A stretch of DNA of 41,997 bases from Euryarchaeota archaeon UBA125 (GTDB lineage Archaea > Thermoplasmatota > Poseidoniia > Poseidoniales > Thalassarchaeaceae). Both the position numbers and the translations under genes were made by a program. This document shows positions 1 through 10,400 of this stretch, one piece after another. A model generated the notes under the pieces. That model saw only the letters and a list, made by a program, of their open reading frames with translations, had not been told where the DNA came from and did no database searches. The DNA lies in contig DAPV01000028.1 in the NCBI GenBank assembly GCA_002502625.1, forward strand, positions 1 to 41,997. The letters run 5' to 3'. Every line of letters starts with the position of its first letter. The first letter of the stretch is position 1.

Positions 1-146
1 CTTGACCTTGGCCTTGACCTTGGCCTTGACCTTGGCCTTGACCTTGGCCTTGACCTTGGCCCTGACCTTGGCATTGACCTTGGCCTTGACCTTGGCCTTG
101 ACCTTGTCCTTGACCTTGTCCTTGACCTTGTTCGCCTTGACCTTGA
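1..146. repeat. 12-bp tandem repeat encoding Gly-Gln dipeptides
   Basis: On the plus strand the unit CTTGACCTTGGC repeats head to tail from position 1. Ten consecutive 12-base units fill 1-120, with only single-base variation (61, 73, and the GTC ends at 97-120), then degenerate partial units run to about 146. On the coding (minus) strand each unit reads as two Gly-Gln pairs. The array continues past the window edge, so its full length is unknown. Near-perfect units suggest recent expansion by slippage or recombination. Confidence 0.95.
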
Positions 147-655
147 TCGTTGGATTCTCCACCGCCGTTGGTCCCACCGTTTCCACTACCTGTCTCGGAA
201 TCTTGGTAATCTGGATCGTAAGCATCTGGGATGCCATCTCCATCTTGATCCGAAGATTCTCCGTCATTAGGGTCGTTCGGGAACGCGTCAGTAGAGTCAG
301 GCTTACCGTCACCGTCAGTATCTGCACTGTTAGGATTAGTTCCTCGTGCATATTCTTGGGCGTTCGTCAGTCCGTCTCCGTCAGGGTCCGCATTGGCGTC
401 ACCACCAGAATTAGGGTTCAGGCCATGATTGACCTCCCATCCATCTGGTAGTCCGTCGCCATCAGTGTCGGCTCTGGTCATGTCGGTTCCTTGCTGCTGT
501 TCTTCAGCGTTAGTTAGACCGTCACCATCCCAATCAGCGCCTCCATCGGAGCCGTCGAGTGGGTCAGTACCATCTGCAGATACTCCTGCAGATGCAGTCA
601 TTAACACCATAAACAGTGCAATCAGCATACTCAATTTTTTGTTCATATTTTGCAT
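1..655 (-). CDS. Secreted TSP3-repeat calcium-binding protein with (Gly-Gln)n tail, 3' end outside window
   Basis: The reading frame is open from position 655 to the window edge, giving at least 218 residues; the C-terminus is not in the window. Residues 1-27 form a signal peptide (basic MNKK start, hydrophobic core, likely cut after AGVSA). From about residue 39 there are five Asp-rich loops of the DxDGDGxxD type (for example DWDGDGLTNAEE and DTDGDGLPD), which is the thrombospondin type 3 calcium-binding signature. From about residue 170 the protein becomes a run of Gly-Gln dipeptides encoded by 12-base tandem repeats. I chose the ATG at 655 because an AAGGAAG ribosome-binding-like site (664-670) lies 8 bases upstream; an in-frame ATG at 646 is the alternative. 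It is likely an extracellular or surface calcium-stabilised stalk or adhesin-like protein. TSP3 loops are clear; the biological role is inferred. Confidence 0.85.
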   Translation of the reverse strand, partial: MQNMNKKLSMLIALFMVLMTASAGVSADGTDPLDGSDGGADWDGDGLTNAEEQQQGTDMTRADTDGDGLPDGWEVNHGLNPNSGGDANADPDGDGLTNAQEYARGTNPNSADTDGDGKPDSTDAFPNDPNDGESSDQDGDGIPDAYDPDYQDSETGSGNGGTNGGGESNDQGQGEQGQGQGQGQGQGQGQGQGQCQGQGQGQGQGQGQGQGQGQGQGQ

Positions 656-1001
656 TGTTATTACTTCCTTTGCTTTTTTTAATTTCAGAGAACCCGCCGT
701 TCTCTCTTTCCGGGACTATTCGTGTTTTGCACGAAATTAAATCTCCGGGATTTGGCGGTTACATTAAACAAGAGATGGCTATCACTGCTGATAACTCTTT
801 GGAGCTCAGGAAACCGAGTCGCATACAAGCGATTTCTGATTGTTTCAGATGTTCGATTTCCTTTGATTTCTTGCTCCAGTCCTCCGTTTTTAGCCATTCC
901 AAGCCACATGTCGATCTAGGGTACCCTGCGTTCCCTCTGTCAATTGGAACAGACTCAGGATATTTGAATCCATCACTGTAAATGTACTAATTGATTGAAG
1001 A
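656..1001. other. 346-base intergenic region upstream of the TSP3 gene
   Basis: No convincing gene lies here; short open frames on both strands resemble no family I know. The part nearest the TSP3 gene holds two inverted repeats (687-705 and 719-735, listed separately), and on the minus strand a TTTAAT-like box A candidate at about 736-746. The heptamer TCCGGGA occurs on the plus strand in both 705-716 and 750-760. The rest (about 770-1001) shows nothing I can name and probably contains the 3' untranslated region of the zinc-ribbon gene. Confidence 0.6.
687..735 (-). promoter_or_regulatory. Two adjacent inverted repeats in the leader/promoter of the TSP3 gene
   Basis: Repeat 1 is AGAGAAC (687-693), five-base loop, GTTCTCT (699-705), a perfect 7-bp stem. 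Repeat 2 is TTCGTG (719-724), loop TTTTG, CACGAA (730-735), a perfect 6-bp stem. Both lie 32-80 bases upstream of the chosen start and just downstream of a possible TATA-like box. They could be RNA hairpins in the 5' leader or dyad operators; the sequence alone does not decide. Confidence 0.45.
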
Positions 1002-1376
1002 TTATGGTGTCAATCGGACTTTTTCTGCTTTGAATCGAGCTGCTCCCAAGAAATGACGAACTGGAATAATAATTGAAGATAGGAGCAATACTACGAAAAT
1101 TGCTGAGGACCAGAAGGTAATCCCGCGACCCATTGATAAGAAAATCATCCAACCAACAAATAATGTCATCCAAATTCCATATCTTCGAGCATACAAAGCT
1201 GTTCGCCCTCGAACAATTTCATCAGAGTATAGATGAGGCGTTTCTTCAGCAGAAACAAAACCGAGTTCTACACCACACCTCACACAAACAAGATATCGAG
1301 GGCCGTTTCCAGTGATGAACTGGTCTTGCGGGAAAACTTGTTTACAAATCCTGCAGGTAGGCATTGGCTCACTCAA
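1002..1376 (-). CDS. Small zinc-ribbon membrane protein
   Basis: 124 residues. The N-terminus carries two CxxC pairs (C8, C11, C31, C34), a short zinc-ribbon-like knuckle, followed by two hydrophobic helices at about residues 67-85 and 88-108 and a basic C-terminus. The ribbon probably faces the cytoplasm. Its ATG overlaps the stop of the upstream PabB-PabA fusion by four bases, so the two are very probably translationally coupled. I do not recognise a named family, and nothing beyond the operon position links it to folate or pABA synthesis. Confidence 0.75.
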   Translation of the reverse strand: MSEPMPTCRICKQVFPQDQFITGNGPRYLVCVRCGVELGFVSAEETPHLYSDEIVRGRTALYARRYGIWMTLFVGWMIFLSMGRGITFWSSAIFVVLLLSSIIIPVRHFLGAARFKAEKVRLTP

Positions 1377-3682
1377 TCCATCGCAGAGGTATAATCTCCT
1401 TCAACTCTACTATTCAACCTAGCTTGTTTTATTGAATATTGATCATCAATTTGTTCTTGGCTTAGAGATAAAAAAGTCTGTAATATCAATCGGCCATTAG
1501 GGCTTCCACATGATTCAGGATGAAATTGAATACCATGGACTGGTCTATCTATGGCCTCTATTCCCATTACAACACCTGCTGGATCTAACCATGCATTTGA
1601 ACTAAGAATAGGAGACAGGGGTGATTTTGGCTCTTGAAGGCTCAAACTATGGTAACGCATCATAACTGGGGAAGGTTCCAAATCAACAAATAATCCTGAA
1701 GACACGTGCTGAATTCTAGTAGGTACTCCATGTACTGCGCCTGTAGATGTTCGGCCTAATTTCCAACCAGCAGCGACTCCTAACGCTTGATGTCCCAAAC
1801 AAAGACCGAGTGTTGGCAATGGATTTGGGTGCTCTAATGCCCAAGATGCAAAAGACATCGTCATAGGGCTATTTTCAGGAGTGGACGGCCCGGGACCAAG
1901 GACAATGTGTGTTGGTCTAAACTCTCGTAAAATTTCTTCAACAGAAAAATCTGTAGTTGGTCCCCTTCCAGAGATAACATCAACAATAGCACCACATATT
2001 CGTAATTCATCTACAATATTCCATGTGAATGAATCTAGATTATCGATAAATAATACTCGAATTTCTCTATCAGTTAATTCCTTAATATTACGAATAGATT
2101 CAGAATTTAATCTATCTATCAGTGACTCTGTCCTCTCATCTATTGGTTCAATTGATTGAATAGAAGGAAGAGATGAGATGGTAGCACGGAAAGAATCGGG
2201 ATCTGTATTTGGCCAACAAGCATCGATTAATGCACTTGCTTTGAGTTTAGCTTCATCAACTTCAGAAGCAGGATTAGATTCTACAGTAATACCTCCCCCT
2301 GATTTAATCGTTGCAAACCATTTAGATGATTTATGTTGAAATTCAATCGTACGGATCAATATATTCCAGATAGAATGGGATGTCAATGGATCAATTAATC
2401 CAATTGATCCTGTCCAAGAGCCGCGAGATTCTTCTTCTAACCATGAAATTGAAGCAATTGTTGCATCTTTTGGACATCCTGTGATTGAACCACCAGGAAA
2501 AAGAGATTGTAAAGCATCAATACAATCTAAATCCTGACGATAATTCCCTTGAATAGTGCTCACTAAATGATGTACATTCGATAATGATTCTACTCTCCAA
2601 TCTGACCAGTGGGTTGTTCCTAACTTTGCGATTTTTCGAACATCATTTCGTTCTAAATCGACTAACATCATATGTTCAGCAATTTCTTTTCTTGATTTCA
2701 ACAATGACATGATTTCAGCTTGATCTGCCTCAATTCCATCTCCTCGTGGACGAGTGCCCTTAATCGGGCGAGTGAAAACAGATGTTTCATCTGTCTCTAA
2801 AAGTAGTTCAGGGCTAGAAGATACAACGGCAAAATCGAGATCTGGAATGTTCATCCAAGCAGAATATGGTGCGGGATTGGTAGAATCTAAGCATTCGAAT
2901 ACCTCCCAAGGATGTATCTGAGAATTGCCGCGCCATGTTCTCCCATAATTCAGTTGATAGAGGTGACCTCCACGAATTGACTCGATAATTTGTCTGATTT
3001 TATCAGCGTGATGATTATCTGAATTTGTTAGTGGTTTAACATCTCCATCTATAGGATGCGATTGATGAGATGTTGATGATGAAATATCTGTGATATTTGA
3101 CCAAGGATGGTTTTCATCTGCAACGAGATAGATTTTATTGGTGGAACGATTATGAAAAATATATCCTGAAATTCTATACATTATTCCTAGAATAGAATTA
3201 GTAGAAGGAGTGTGTTTAATTCTTACAGGAGAGGTCCATTGTACTAAGTCATAGTTCAATATCCCAGTCACACTACCCAAACTAGGCATTCCTTCAGGGG
3301 CTTGGATACATTCGTGCCTACATGTTTTTCTCACTGCTTCAGACAAACTTTCTGCAGAAGAAGTTTCAACTGTAACCCAACTTCTCGATTTCCATTCTTG
3401 GTGTTTAACAATTAATGGATTTGAAGTATGAAAAATTAAATCTCCATCGAGAGGATTTTGATTGGTTGGTAATGATTGATGATTTTCTGGCTGGATAAAT
3501 AGTGTTCTATGGGTTGGCGGCCCCATCAATAATGATGATTGAGAAATATCTGAAAGAGGTCCGCCAGAGTGTAACAGCAGTTCATCTGGAGCGTATTCTT
3601 CAGATAAAGAAGAACGTAATTCTCTCTGAATTGAAATTAAAGGCGAATCATTTGGAATGAATGCTAAATCTCGAACAATCAT
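1373..3682 (-). CDS. pabBA: Aminodeoxychorismate synthase, PabB-PabA fusion
   Basis: 769 residues. The N-terminal part (to about 485) is a chorismate-binding synthase: LYQLNYGR at about 241-248, PIKGTRPRG from 306, ERNDV at about 344, and FPGGSITGCPK around 395-405. The C-terminal part (from about 540) is a class I glutamine amidotransferase: IDNLDSF near 546, nucleophile C628 in GLCLGHQ, and the HPES dyad at H721/E723. K308 in PIKGT is the aminodeoxychorismate-synthase version of the site; anthranilate synthases usually have PIAGT there. The enzyme should therefore make 4-amino-4-deoxychorismate from chorismate and glutamine for pABA. The start is ATG with GGTGA upstream. The pabC-like gene lies 12 bases upstream, completing the pathway. 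The domain order is the reverse of the usual PabA-PabB fusions. Confidence 0.9.
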   Translation of the reverse strand: MIVRDLAFIPNDSPLISIQRELRSSLSEEYAPDELLLHSGGPLSDISQSSLLMGPPTHRTLFIQPENHQSLPTNQNPLDGDLIFHTSNPLIVKHQEWKSRSWVTVETSSAESLSEAVRKTCRHECIQAPEGMPSLGSVTGILNYDLVQWTSPVRIKHTPSTNSILGIMYRISGYIFHNRSTNKIYLVADENHPWSNITDISSSTSHQSHPIDGDVKPLTNSDNHHADKIRQIIESIRGGHLYQLNYGRTWRGNSQIHPWEVFECLDSTNPAPYSAWMNIPDLDFAVVSSSPELLLETDETSVFTRPIKGTRPRGDGIEADQAEIMSLLKSRKEIAEHMMLVDLERNDVRKIAKLGTTHWSDWRVESLSNVHHLVSTIQGNYRQDLDCIDALQSLFPGGSITGCPKDATIASISWLEEESRGSWTGSIGLIDPLTSHSIWNILIRTIEFQHKSSKWFATIKSGGGITVESNPASEVDEAKLKASALIDACWPNTDPDSFRATISSLPSIQSIEPIDERTESLIDRLNSESIRNIKELTDREIRVLFIDNLDSFTWNIVDELRICGAIVDVISGRGPTTDFSVEEILREFRPTHIVLGPGPSTPENSPMTMSFASWALEHPNPLPTLGLCLGHQALGVAAGWKLGRTSTGAVHGVPTRIQHVSSGLFVDLEPSPVMMRYHSLSLQEPKSPLSPILSSNAWLDPAGVVMGIEAIDRPVHGIQFHPESCGSPNGRLILQTFLSLSQEQIDDQYSIKQARLNSRVEGDYTSAMD

Positions 3683-3694
3683 TCTATCACCAAT

Positions 3695-4438
3695 TTAGGA
3701 TTCTTTCCATGCAGACTTCAATGCTTCTGAAATTAGTTCTGTCAAACATGTTCCTAGTTGTATATCGATGCCGTCGATTTCACCAACGGGAAGTACGCCA
3801 ACGCCAGTTCCTACAACTACCAATTCTTTGCATCTACGGATCATTTCTTCAGTCAAAAATGCCGTACGAACGGGAATACCATTTGATTCTAAATGATCTG
3901 AAATGAGTGAGAGAGTTATTGACTCAACTGCTCCTTGTTCGGGACCTGGAGAATAAGCACAACCATTCTCATCAAGAATTAGTGGAGTTGCTCTATCAGC
4001 GTCCACTATCGAATGATTATCAACAAGTAAGGATATGTCAGCTCCATTTTCTCTAGCCAATTCTCTTGCTTCTAAATATGGTTTCCAATTTCCATGTTTT
4101 ATTCCTCTAAATCTCTTAGGCCATTGGGGAGCAGGATGAGTAATTGCTACTAATGGAGAATTAGGTTGGTCAATAGGACGGGTTTCACAAGATACCTGCC
4201 CATCAGATGACCATTCTAAGCGTGCTAAACCTTCTTTTTTGCCATAGCCATGGATTGATTTAGAAAGAATTATTGAAATTTTTTTGATATCAGGAGGAGG
4301 GCATCTGATCTGTTCAGCTGCTTCTTTCAATCTGTTGAAATGTTGATTCAATGCCAATACTCTTCCCGTCTCATCAAATCTACAGGTTGTGAAAACTGAA
4401 GAGGGAGGAATCCCGTCCACCATGAATACCCATACCAC
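3695..4438 (-). CDS. pabC: Class IV aminotransferase-fold enzyme, probable aminodeoxychorismate lyase
   Basis: 247 residues if the GTG at 4438 is used; an ATG at 4423 would give 242. This is a fold-type IV PLP protein: the lysine K114 in GIKHGNWKPYLEAR aligns with the family PLP lysine, followed by GADISLLVD, and near the C-terminus VVGTGVGVLPVGEIDG matches the family TGTxxxVxPV region. The Glu/Ser stretch after the central acidic loop differs from branched-chain aminotransferases. Position directly upstream of the PabB-PabA fusion (12-base gap) points to 4-amino-4-deoxychorismate lyase, releasing pABA and pyruvate. A branched-chain or D-amino acid aminotransferase cannot be excluded from sequence alone. 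Confidence 0.8.
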   Translation of the reverse strand: MVWVFMVDGIPPSSVFTTCRFDETGRVLALNQHFNRLKEAAEQIRCPPPDIKKISIILSKSIHGYGKKEGLARLEWSSDGQVSCETRPIDQPNSPLVAITHPAPQWPKRFRGIKHGNWKPYLEARELARENGADISLLVDNHSIVDADRATPLILDENGCAYSPGPEQGAVESITLSLISDHLESNGIPVRTAFLTEEMIRRCKELVVVGTGVGVLPVGEIDGIDIQLGTCLTELISEALKSAWKES

Positions 4439-4462
4439 CCATCAAACATCTATGTTCTGAGG

Positions 4463-7400
4463 TCAAAGTAAGTCATCAAGGAATGACATATCAAGGTCAT
4501 CGGACTTTGGTTCGCCTGAACGGAGTGCTTCAGCTGCACTCTGCAATTCAATAGCATCTAGATATCTGTCATTGTTTTCATCGTGATGGCGGGCCTCTTG
4601 AATTAGTAAATCCTCAGATGGGAGAGAGTAGTCTTGAACCAAATCTTTGGCACTTTGCCTTGAATAACTGTATTCATCGACTGGGGCAACTTGTTGTGGT
4701 GTTACTGGTTGAACTACTGTAGATGTTGATTCAGGCAATCCTGGGGGAAGTTCTACATCCGAAGATGAATCATCCCAGGCGGCTTGTTGAGGGATTCCGT
4801 ATGTTCCTTGAGCAAGGTGGGCCCAGTCATCAGCAGGGTCTCTTCGACGACCAACAACCAATGCCACCAATGCAACCAAAATCAGTATCATCAATAATAG
4901 AATTATCAGTGTTTGAGGATTGAGGAAATCGGCCCACCAAGCGGCGTCTTCAGTATCTCCTGGATTAGATGCTGTTACCGGGTCCCAAGGCGCTAAAGGT
5001 TGAGGAGTGACTCCTGTTCGATGAACCTCATCATCATGTGCAACTACGGCGATGTAATGAGGGACATCGTTACATATTGAAGTATTAGTTTCATTCGAAT
5101 CTATACCACATATTGGTGTAAATGTCCAAGTGTTTTCTACAATATATGATTCAACAAGAGTCGCTTCTCTTGTATCCTCAAATGGTTCCAATGAAGTATA
5201 AATCCAATATGTTCTCACATTTGGATCGTTCTCAATTAAATTCCATTCGACTAGAATTTGATTTCCGTCATCTGTCCACTGAAGACTTATTCCCGTGATT
5301 TCAGGGAGATGAAGTCCGGGGTCAAGGAGTGAATTGTCTATCGGAGAACGAGTGGATGTGACTAAATCGGTAAAGAATGCATTTCCTGACGAATCAACAG
5401 GGACTACTGCGACCCAGGTCAATACTCCTGGACTCAAAGGTAATGGTTCGCTATTATCCCCTTCCATAGAAGAAAAGAATTCTACTTCTACAGGGAAATC
5501 TGGAGATCGCGAAAGTACAGTAGCAGGTTGCATTGATGAAGCGTCTGTGAATGGAACTCTGTCTGCAAAGATTAGATATTCTTCAACGTCACTTGCTAAA
5601 CTGAGTTCGAAATCTACATTCAACCCATCTCCAACATCATCGGGACGATCAGAAAGTGTAGGTGCTGCCAAGCGACTAGGTGGCGTAATATCTCCACGAT
5701 TATCGATTGGAACAACGTTTACAGTCTCTAGTTGAGTTAAGAAGGCATTTCCAGATGTATCATGTGCCGAAACTGACACGTACAATGTCATACCTGGAGT
5801 AATCGCTGATGGTGTAGCTCCATTGACTGAACTTCCTCCGAGTAAAGCCGTATCGATGGAGACTTCAATTCGCTCTTGATTCCATCTTCGTTGTTCAACT
5901 AAAATTAATCCACAAGAATCAGGATCTGATTCACAAACATTCCACTTAGGGCCAACGGCTGACACAGGATGTTCAGATACCCAAACTGTGTAGTGATCTA
6001 AATCACGTTCAAATCCTGGTGTCCAACTAACGTCGATGCTTGTTCCATCATCATCAGGTGTATCCCATGCCTCTACATTCTGGATTCTATCAGGAGGATC
6101 TGGTCCGATATTTGCAATGGATGATGCCGATACAATTGTCACGTTTTCAGTATCTGAATTTTCCCAGAAATCTACTGCTACAACTGCAAACCAATGTACA
6201 ATACCATCTTGAATTGGACGGCCTGCAATGTCACTAACTGTTACTCGTACCACTCCATCAGTTGTCTGTTCTTGTTGGCTGCCCGGTCTACCAGGAGGCC
6301 CGTTTGAAAAATTACAAGAAGGAACATATTCGATAATGTCCCAACCTTCTAGATTGTCTGGAACAGTATCTGAGTCTGCTACTTTACCATAAACAGCATA
6401 ATATGCACAATCATCTTCTTCGTTGGGAGTCCATTCTAGAGTGATTCTTCCTCCTTCATCATCTGGAGTATCGAATGCATCGAGGTCTTCTATTGGAGCT
6501 GGTGGAATTCCATCGTCTACTTCGCTTGTCCACACCACTGGTCCAATGATTGTGGCATTGGCAGCATCATATTGGCCTGCTTCATCAGTACAAACTAACC
6601 CCATCCAAGTCATACGATTAACTGGAATGTTAATTGGGGTAACATTGGCTTCAGAATGAGGGACTGCTAATGCTCGGAATTCGGGCAATCCAAGTACATT
6701 TGTAAGTGGAGCAGGAGATCTCCAAACATGCATAAATGCAGGATCTAATTCTGTGCATGAGGCCCATTCCAGAATCATTTGTCCTTCTTGATCGGGATTC
6801 ATTGACGCGTTCGCCCAAGCAGGTGATGCAGGAACGTCATCAATTGGAATTGCAAATGTTCCAAAATTAGACGGATCTCCTAATTGTGCTCCCGAATATT
6901 CAGTAACGATACTGATGCCGTATTCTTTACCATCTTCCAATGGTTGACCCATTGAACTTGTAAATTCTGCAGCAATAGTTCCCCATACTGCTATTCTAGC
7001 GTCATAGGTTACTTGCGAATTAGTACCTGACAAATCTGTAGTGGAAAGTCCATTTGGATACTCTGATGTCTCCCAAATGTAAACTCGATATGCAGTCCAT
7101 CCATGATCTGTGGATGGGGACCATTCTGCTACGAGTACTCCGCCTCCATCATTTGGTCTATCATAGAAATTCAAAATCTCAGTAGGTTGCTCAGTTCGTT
7201 CCCAATCATATGTTATTCGAACCCACATAGAGCCATTTGTAGGACTTTGGAGTTGGAAGTGGACGTTTCTACCATCAGGCGTCATCGCAGAATTTCTAAT
7301 TGCATCTTGTAGGTTGGTTTCTAAGCCCGAATTTAATGATGCGAGGTCCCATATTCCAGTGTAATTCAACGTAGTAGTTGACATCCAAGTTGCTGCACCT

Positions 7401-10400
7401 TGAATCGGACTGACTGAAGTGATTACATTCTGAACAAGCTGAAGGCCATTTGGTCCTGCTGCACCAATTGTAGAGAGGGGAATTGGTGAATCCGGTGTTG
7501 CAAGAACAATCGCTCGTCCTGGTGAAGTTTGATTTGTGATATTAATCGAATTACCACCAATGAGAACATTCAACGGTGAAGCTCTTCGACTACGTAATCT
7601 GTCTTCTTCAATATGAGAAATAGGGCTGAACAGATGAAGGCCATCCAAACCAACAGTTGCTAATCCAGATGAATCAATATAAGCGCCGTATTGATTCGTT
7701 ACCTGAATCTGATCGTCGACACCATGATCTCCATTAGCAGCAAGATATGTTATGCCAATATTGGTCAATGAAATTAGATCAAGACCGTTGCTAACCATTG
7801 ATGTTGGAGGATATCCTGCCATAGTGAATGGATTAGGTCCATCTTCCATGGATCCAGAAGATGCATTCCAATGAACTGTAGGTGCGGTAGCAGTAGCTAT
7901 GTGAACACCCCAATTATCTGCAGTTAGACTAATTACATCATTATCGGGAATCATATCAATTGCTCTAGTAACTGTTGGAATCATAGTACCTAGAGGGACT
8001 TCTGCATACCCTGGCCGAGTGATTCCTTGGCCATCATGTGCGACTAATACTGTCGCAGGGAACGATGTAGAACTACCAGCAGCATCAACAATAGTGGTTG
8101 GAGATACCATTGTGATGTCAGAAATAGATGAACCCATTAAACCACTCTGAGCGGTTAATGTCCTTACTATGGACATGTTTGTAGTGTTTAATTCAACTAA
8201 ACCACCCTTCGTACCAAGTAATAAATTCCCATTAGAAGATTCTAATCGAACAATCACTGGATTTGGTAGCCCATCGAGTAAAGTGAATGGATCTTCCCAA
8301 TCTTGTGTAGAAATATTCCAAATTCCTAAGCCTGCAAGTGTTGCTGTCCAAATACGACCATCATGTTCTATGAAATCATAGACAAAATTGCTAGGAAGAG
8401 CAGCTATCAATTTACCATCTGTAAATGTGTAATTTGTTGTGTCAAATACTTGTACACCAGCAGCAGTTGACCCTGTTCCCATTAATCCAACTACTAAATC
8501 TCCATTCCATTTTGCTAACCCATCATGCATCCAGTGGAAACCAATACCTACTGGATTAACTGTACCAGTTGTCAAATCAATAAACATCAATCCAGAGCCA
8601 GCATTTGATACCCATAGGAAATTACCATCAATCAGTAATTCATTTCCAGTTTCAGCGCCTAAAGAAAAGGAACGATCCCATCGAACTTCTCCACTAACCA
8701 ATGTTCCTTCAAGAATAGAATTACCATAACCAGATGTTACATCTTCACCGGCTAATGCCCATACCTTATTTCCTGAAGATACAATTTCTAGAACTCGTCC
8801 GCTACTTAATGCAGTGAAGGTATCTATTCCACCAGGAGTGAAGCCTGTACTATCTAACAGATCAACACGACTATTGCCCGATGTCCCTCCATTCCGACCA
8901 ATTGCATATGCATCAGTACCTGAAGTTGTAGGCTTCACTACAATGCTACCAGTCTCTAGACCTGGGTCAACCAGAGAACCTGTTCCCAAATTTACTCCAA
9001 CAACTCCAATTAAAGAAAATCCGCCTCGACTATTTGCTAAATGGGAAATCATCAACTTGTTATTGTGGTACAAAAGACCACCTGGGAATACTGCTTCTTC
9101 AGAAATTCCATCTTGGGCAGTGATATCTGATAGTTTCAAATCTTGGCCACCATATAGATATCGGCCAACTCCAATGCCATCTGTATCGTAAGCAGAATAG
9201 AGGATTTCGTTGGCATCATCGCATGCTAAAGAACGAACGTCGTCATTGGAAATTTCTCCGCTTTGTGCACGGAAATTAGAAATCCAAGTTGAAGAGCTTG
9301 TATCATATCGGCCAATTCCCCCAGGAGCCCACCATCCAAGATAGCCCATTGCCACATGTACAATATCAGCACAAACTGCAAAATCTGCAGGGTAGCCAGA
9401 AGGTAGGTTACCCGAACCTGCTGCAATGCTTGACCACTGTCCAGAGGTGCCGTTTAGAGTATGTACATCTGAATTTGTTTGCCACCCACTTTGTGCATAT
9501 GTTCCAACCCAAAGATCGTCACCAATGACCTTCATTGAATAGACGTCTTCATCACCTGAAGATGGCATTCCACCATTACTCGGAGTCCAACTAGTCAACC
9601 AAGTATCATTTGTTGGATCAAACCGAAGAATTCCATTCAAAGATGCGAAAAGGTAGTTTCCGTCCCATTCTACCATTCCTCTGATTCTACCCTCGACATC
9701 ATCCCATGAACCAAGAAGGGTCATGTTAGCGGCATTGAATCTGCGAAGGTAATTTTCACCATATGCGACCCATAATTCACAATCAGCAGGGTCTAGTGGG
9801 AAACAATCTCCGAGATATTGTGCATTGACTCGTTCGATTGAACCTGTAGATTCTAACGTATCTGCCCATGAACTATTAGATACATTCCAACGAACGACCG
9901 CGCCTACTCCTGTCCACCATTGACTAGGAGTTACTCCAACCCAGAGTTCATCTCCCACCATTCCAAGACTGTTTGTTATTCCACTAGTTCCAATCCTTTG
10001 TCCTACATCAAGTTCTGATAAACTAGTGTTGGATGTAAGATTAATTCTGAAAATTAAATCACGAGAATTTTGATAGTTTTGTTGTTGGGCGTAATGTAGG
10101 ATTTCATTGTGAATCGTGATATGCATTGGATCAAATGACGATAGTGTAGGACCTCCAGAATTGCTACCTTTATTCCAATCCCTAATTACAGATGCAGATG
10201 CAATATCTATCTCAGTTAGACCAAAATTTCCACCAGCCCAAAGTGTATTGCCACTAGGTCCTAAAACCAGTGAGGTTACGCCATTTCCATCGATTAGATT
10301 TGATGAAGTATCCCAAGGGGTTAGCCATGTGCTATTTATCAAGTCAAATCGTGCAATGCCTATTCCATCAAATCCAACATAAGTTACGTCATTATGAACA

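Noticed and set aside
1..120. The 12-bp tandem repeat as a CRISPR-like array
   Set aside because: The units are contiguous with no spacers and fit coding of a Gly-Gln run.
2..451. A plus-strand open frame of Leu-Thr-Leu-Ala repeats followed by low-complexity residues
   Set aside because: It is the antisense shadow of the (Gly-Gln)n tail and TSP3 domain on the minus strand, which has a signal peptide and clear calcium loops.
616..981. Short open frames on both strands within the 656-1001 intergenic region
   Set aside because: They show no family resemblance, no convincing ribosome binding site and overlap each other, as expected of chance frames.
1373..3682. Reading the fusion as anthranilate synthase TrpE-TrpG
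   Set aside because: The PIKGT motif, with Lys at the position where TrpE has Ala, and the adjacent pabC-like gene favour aminodeoxychorismate synthase.
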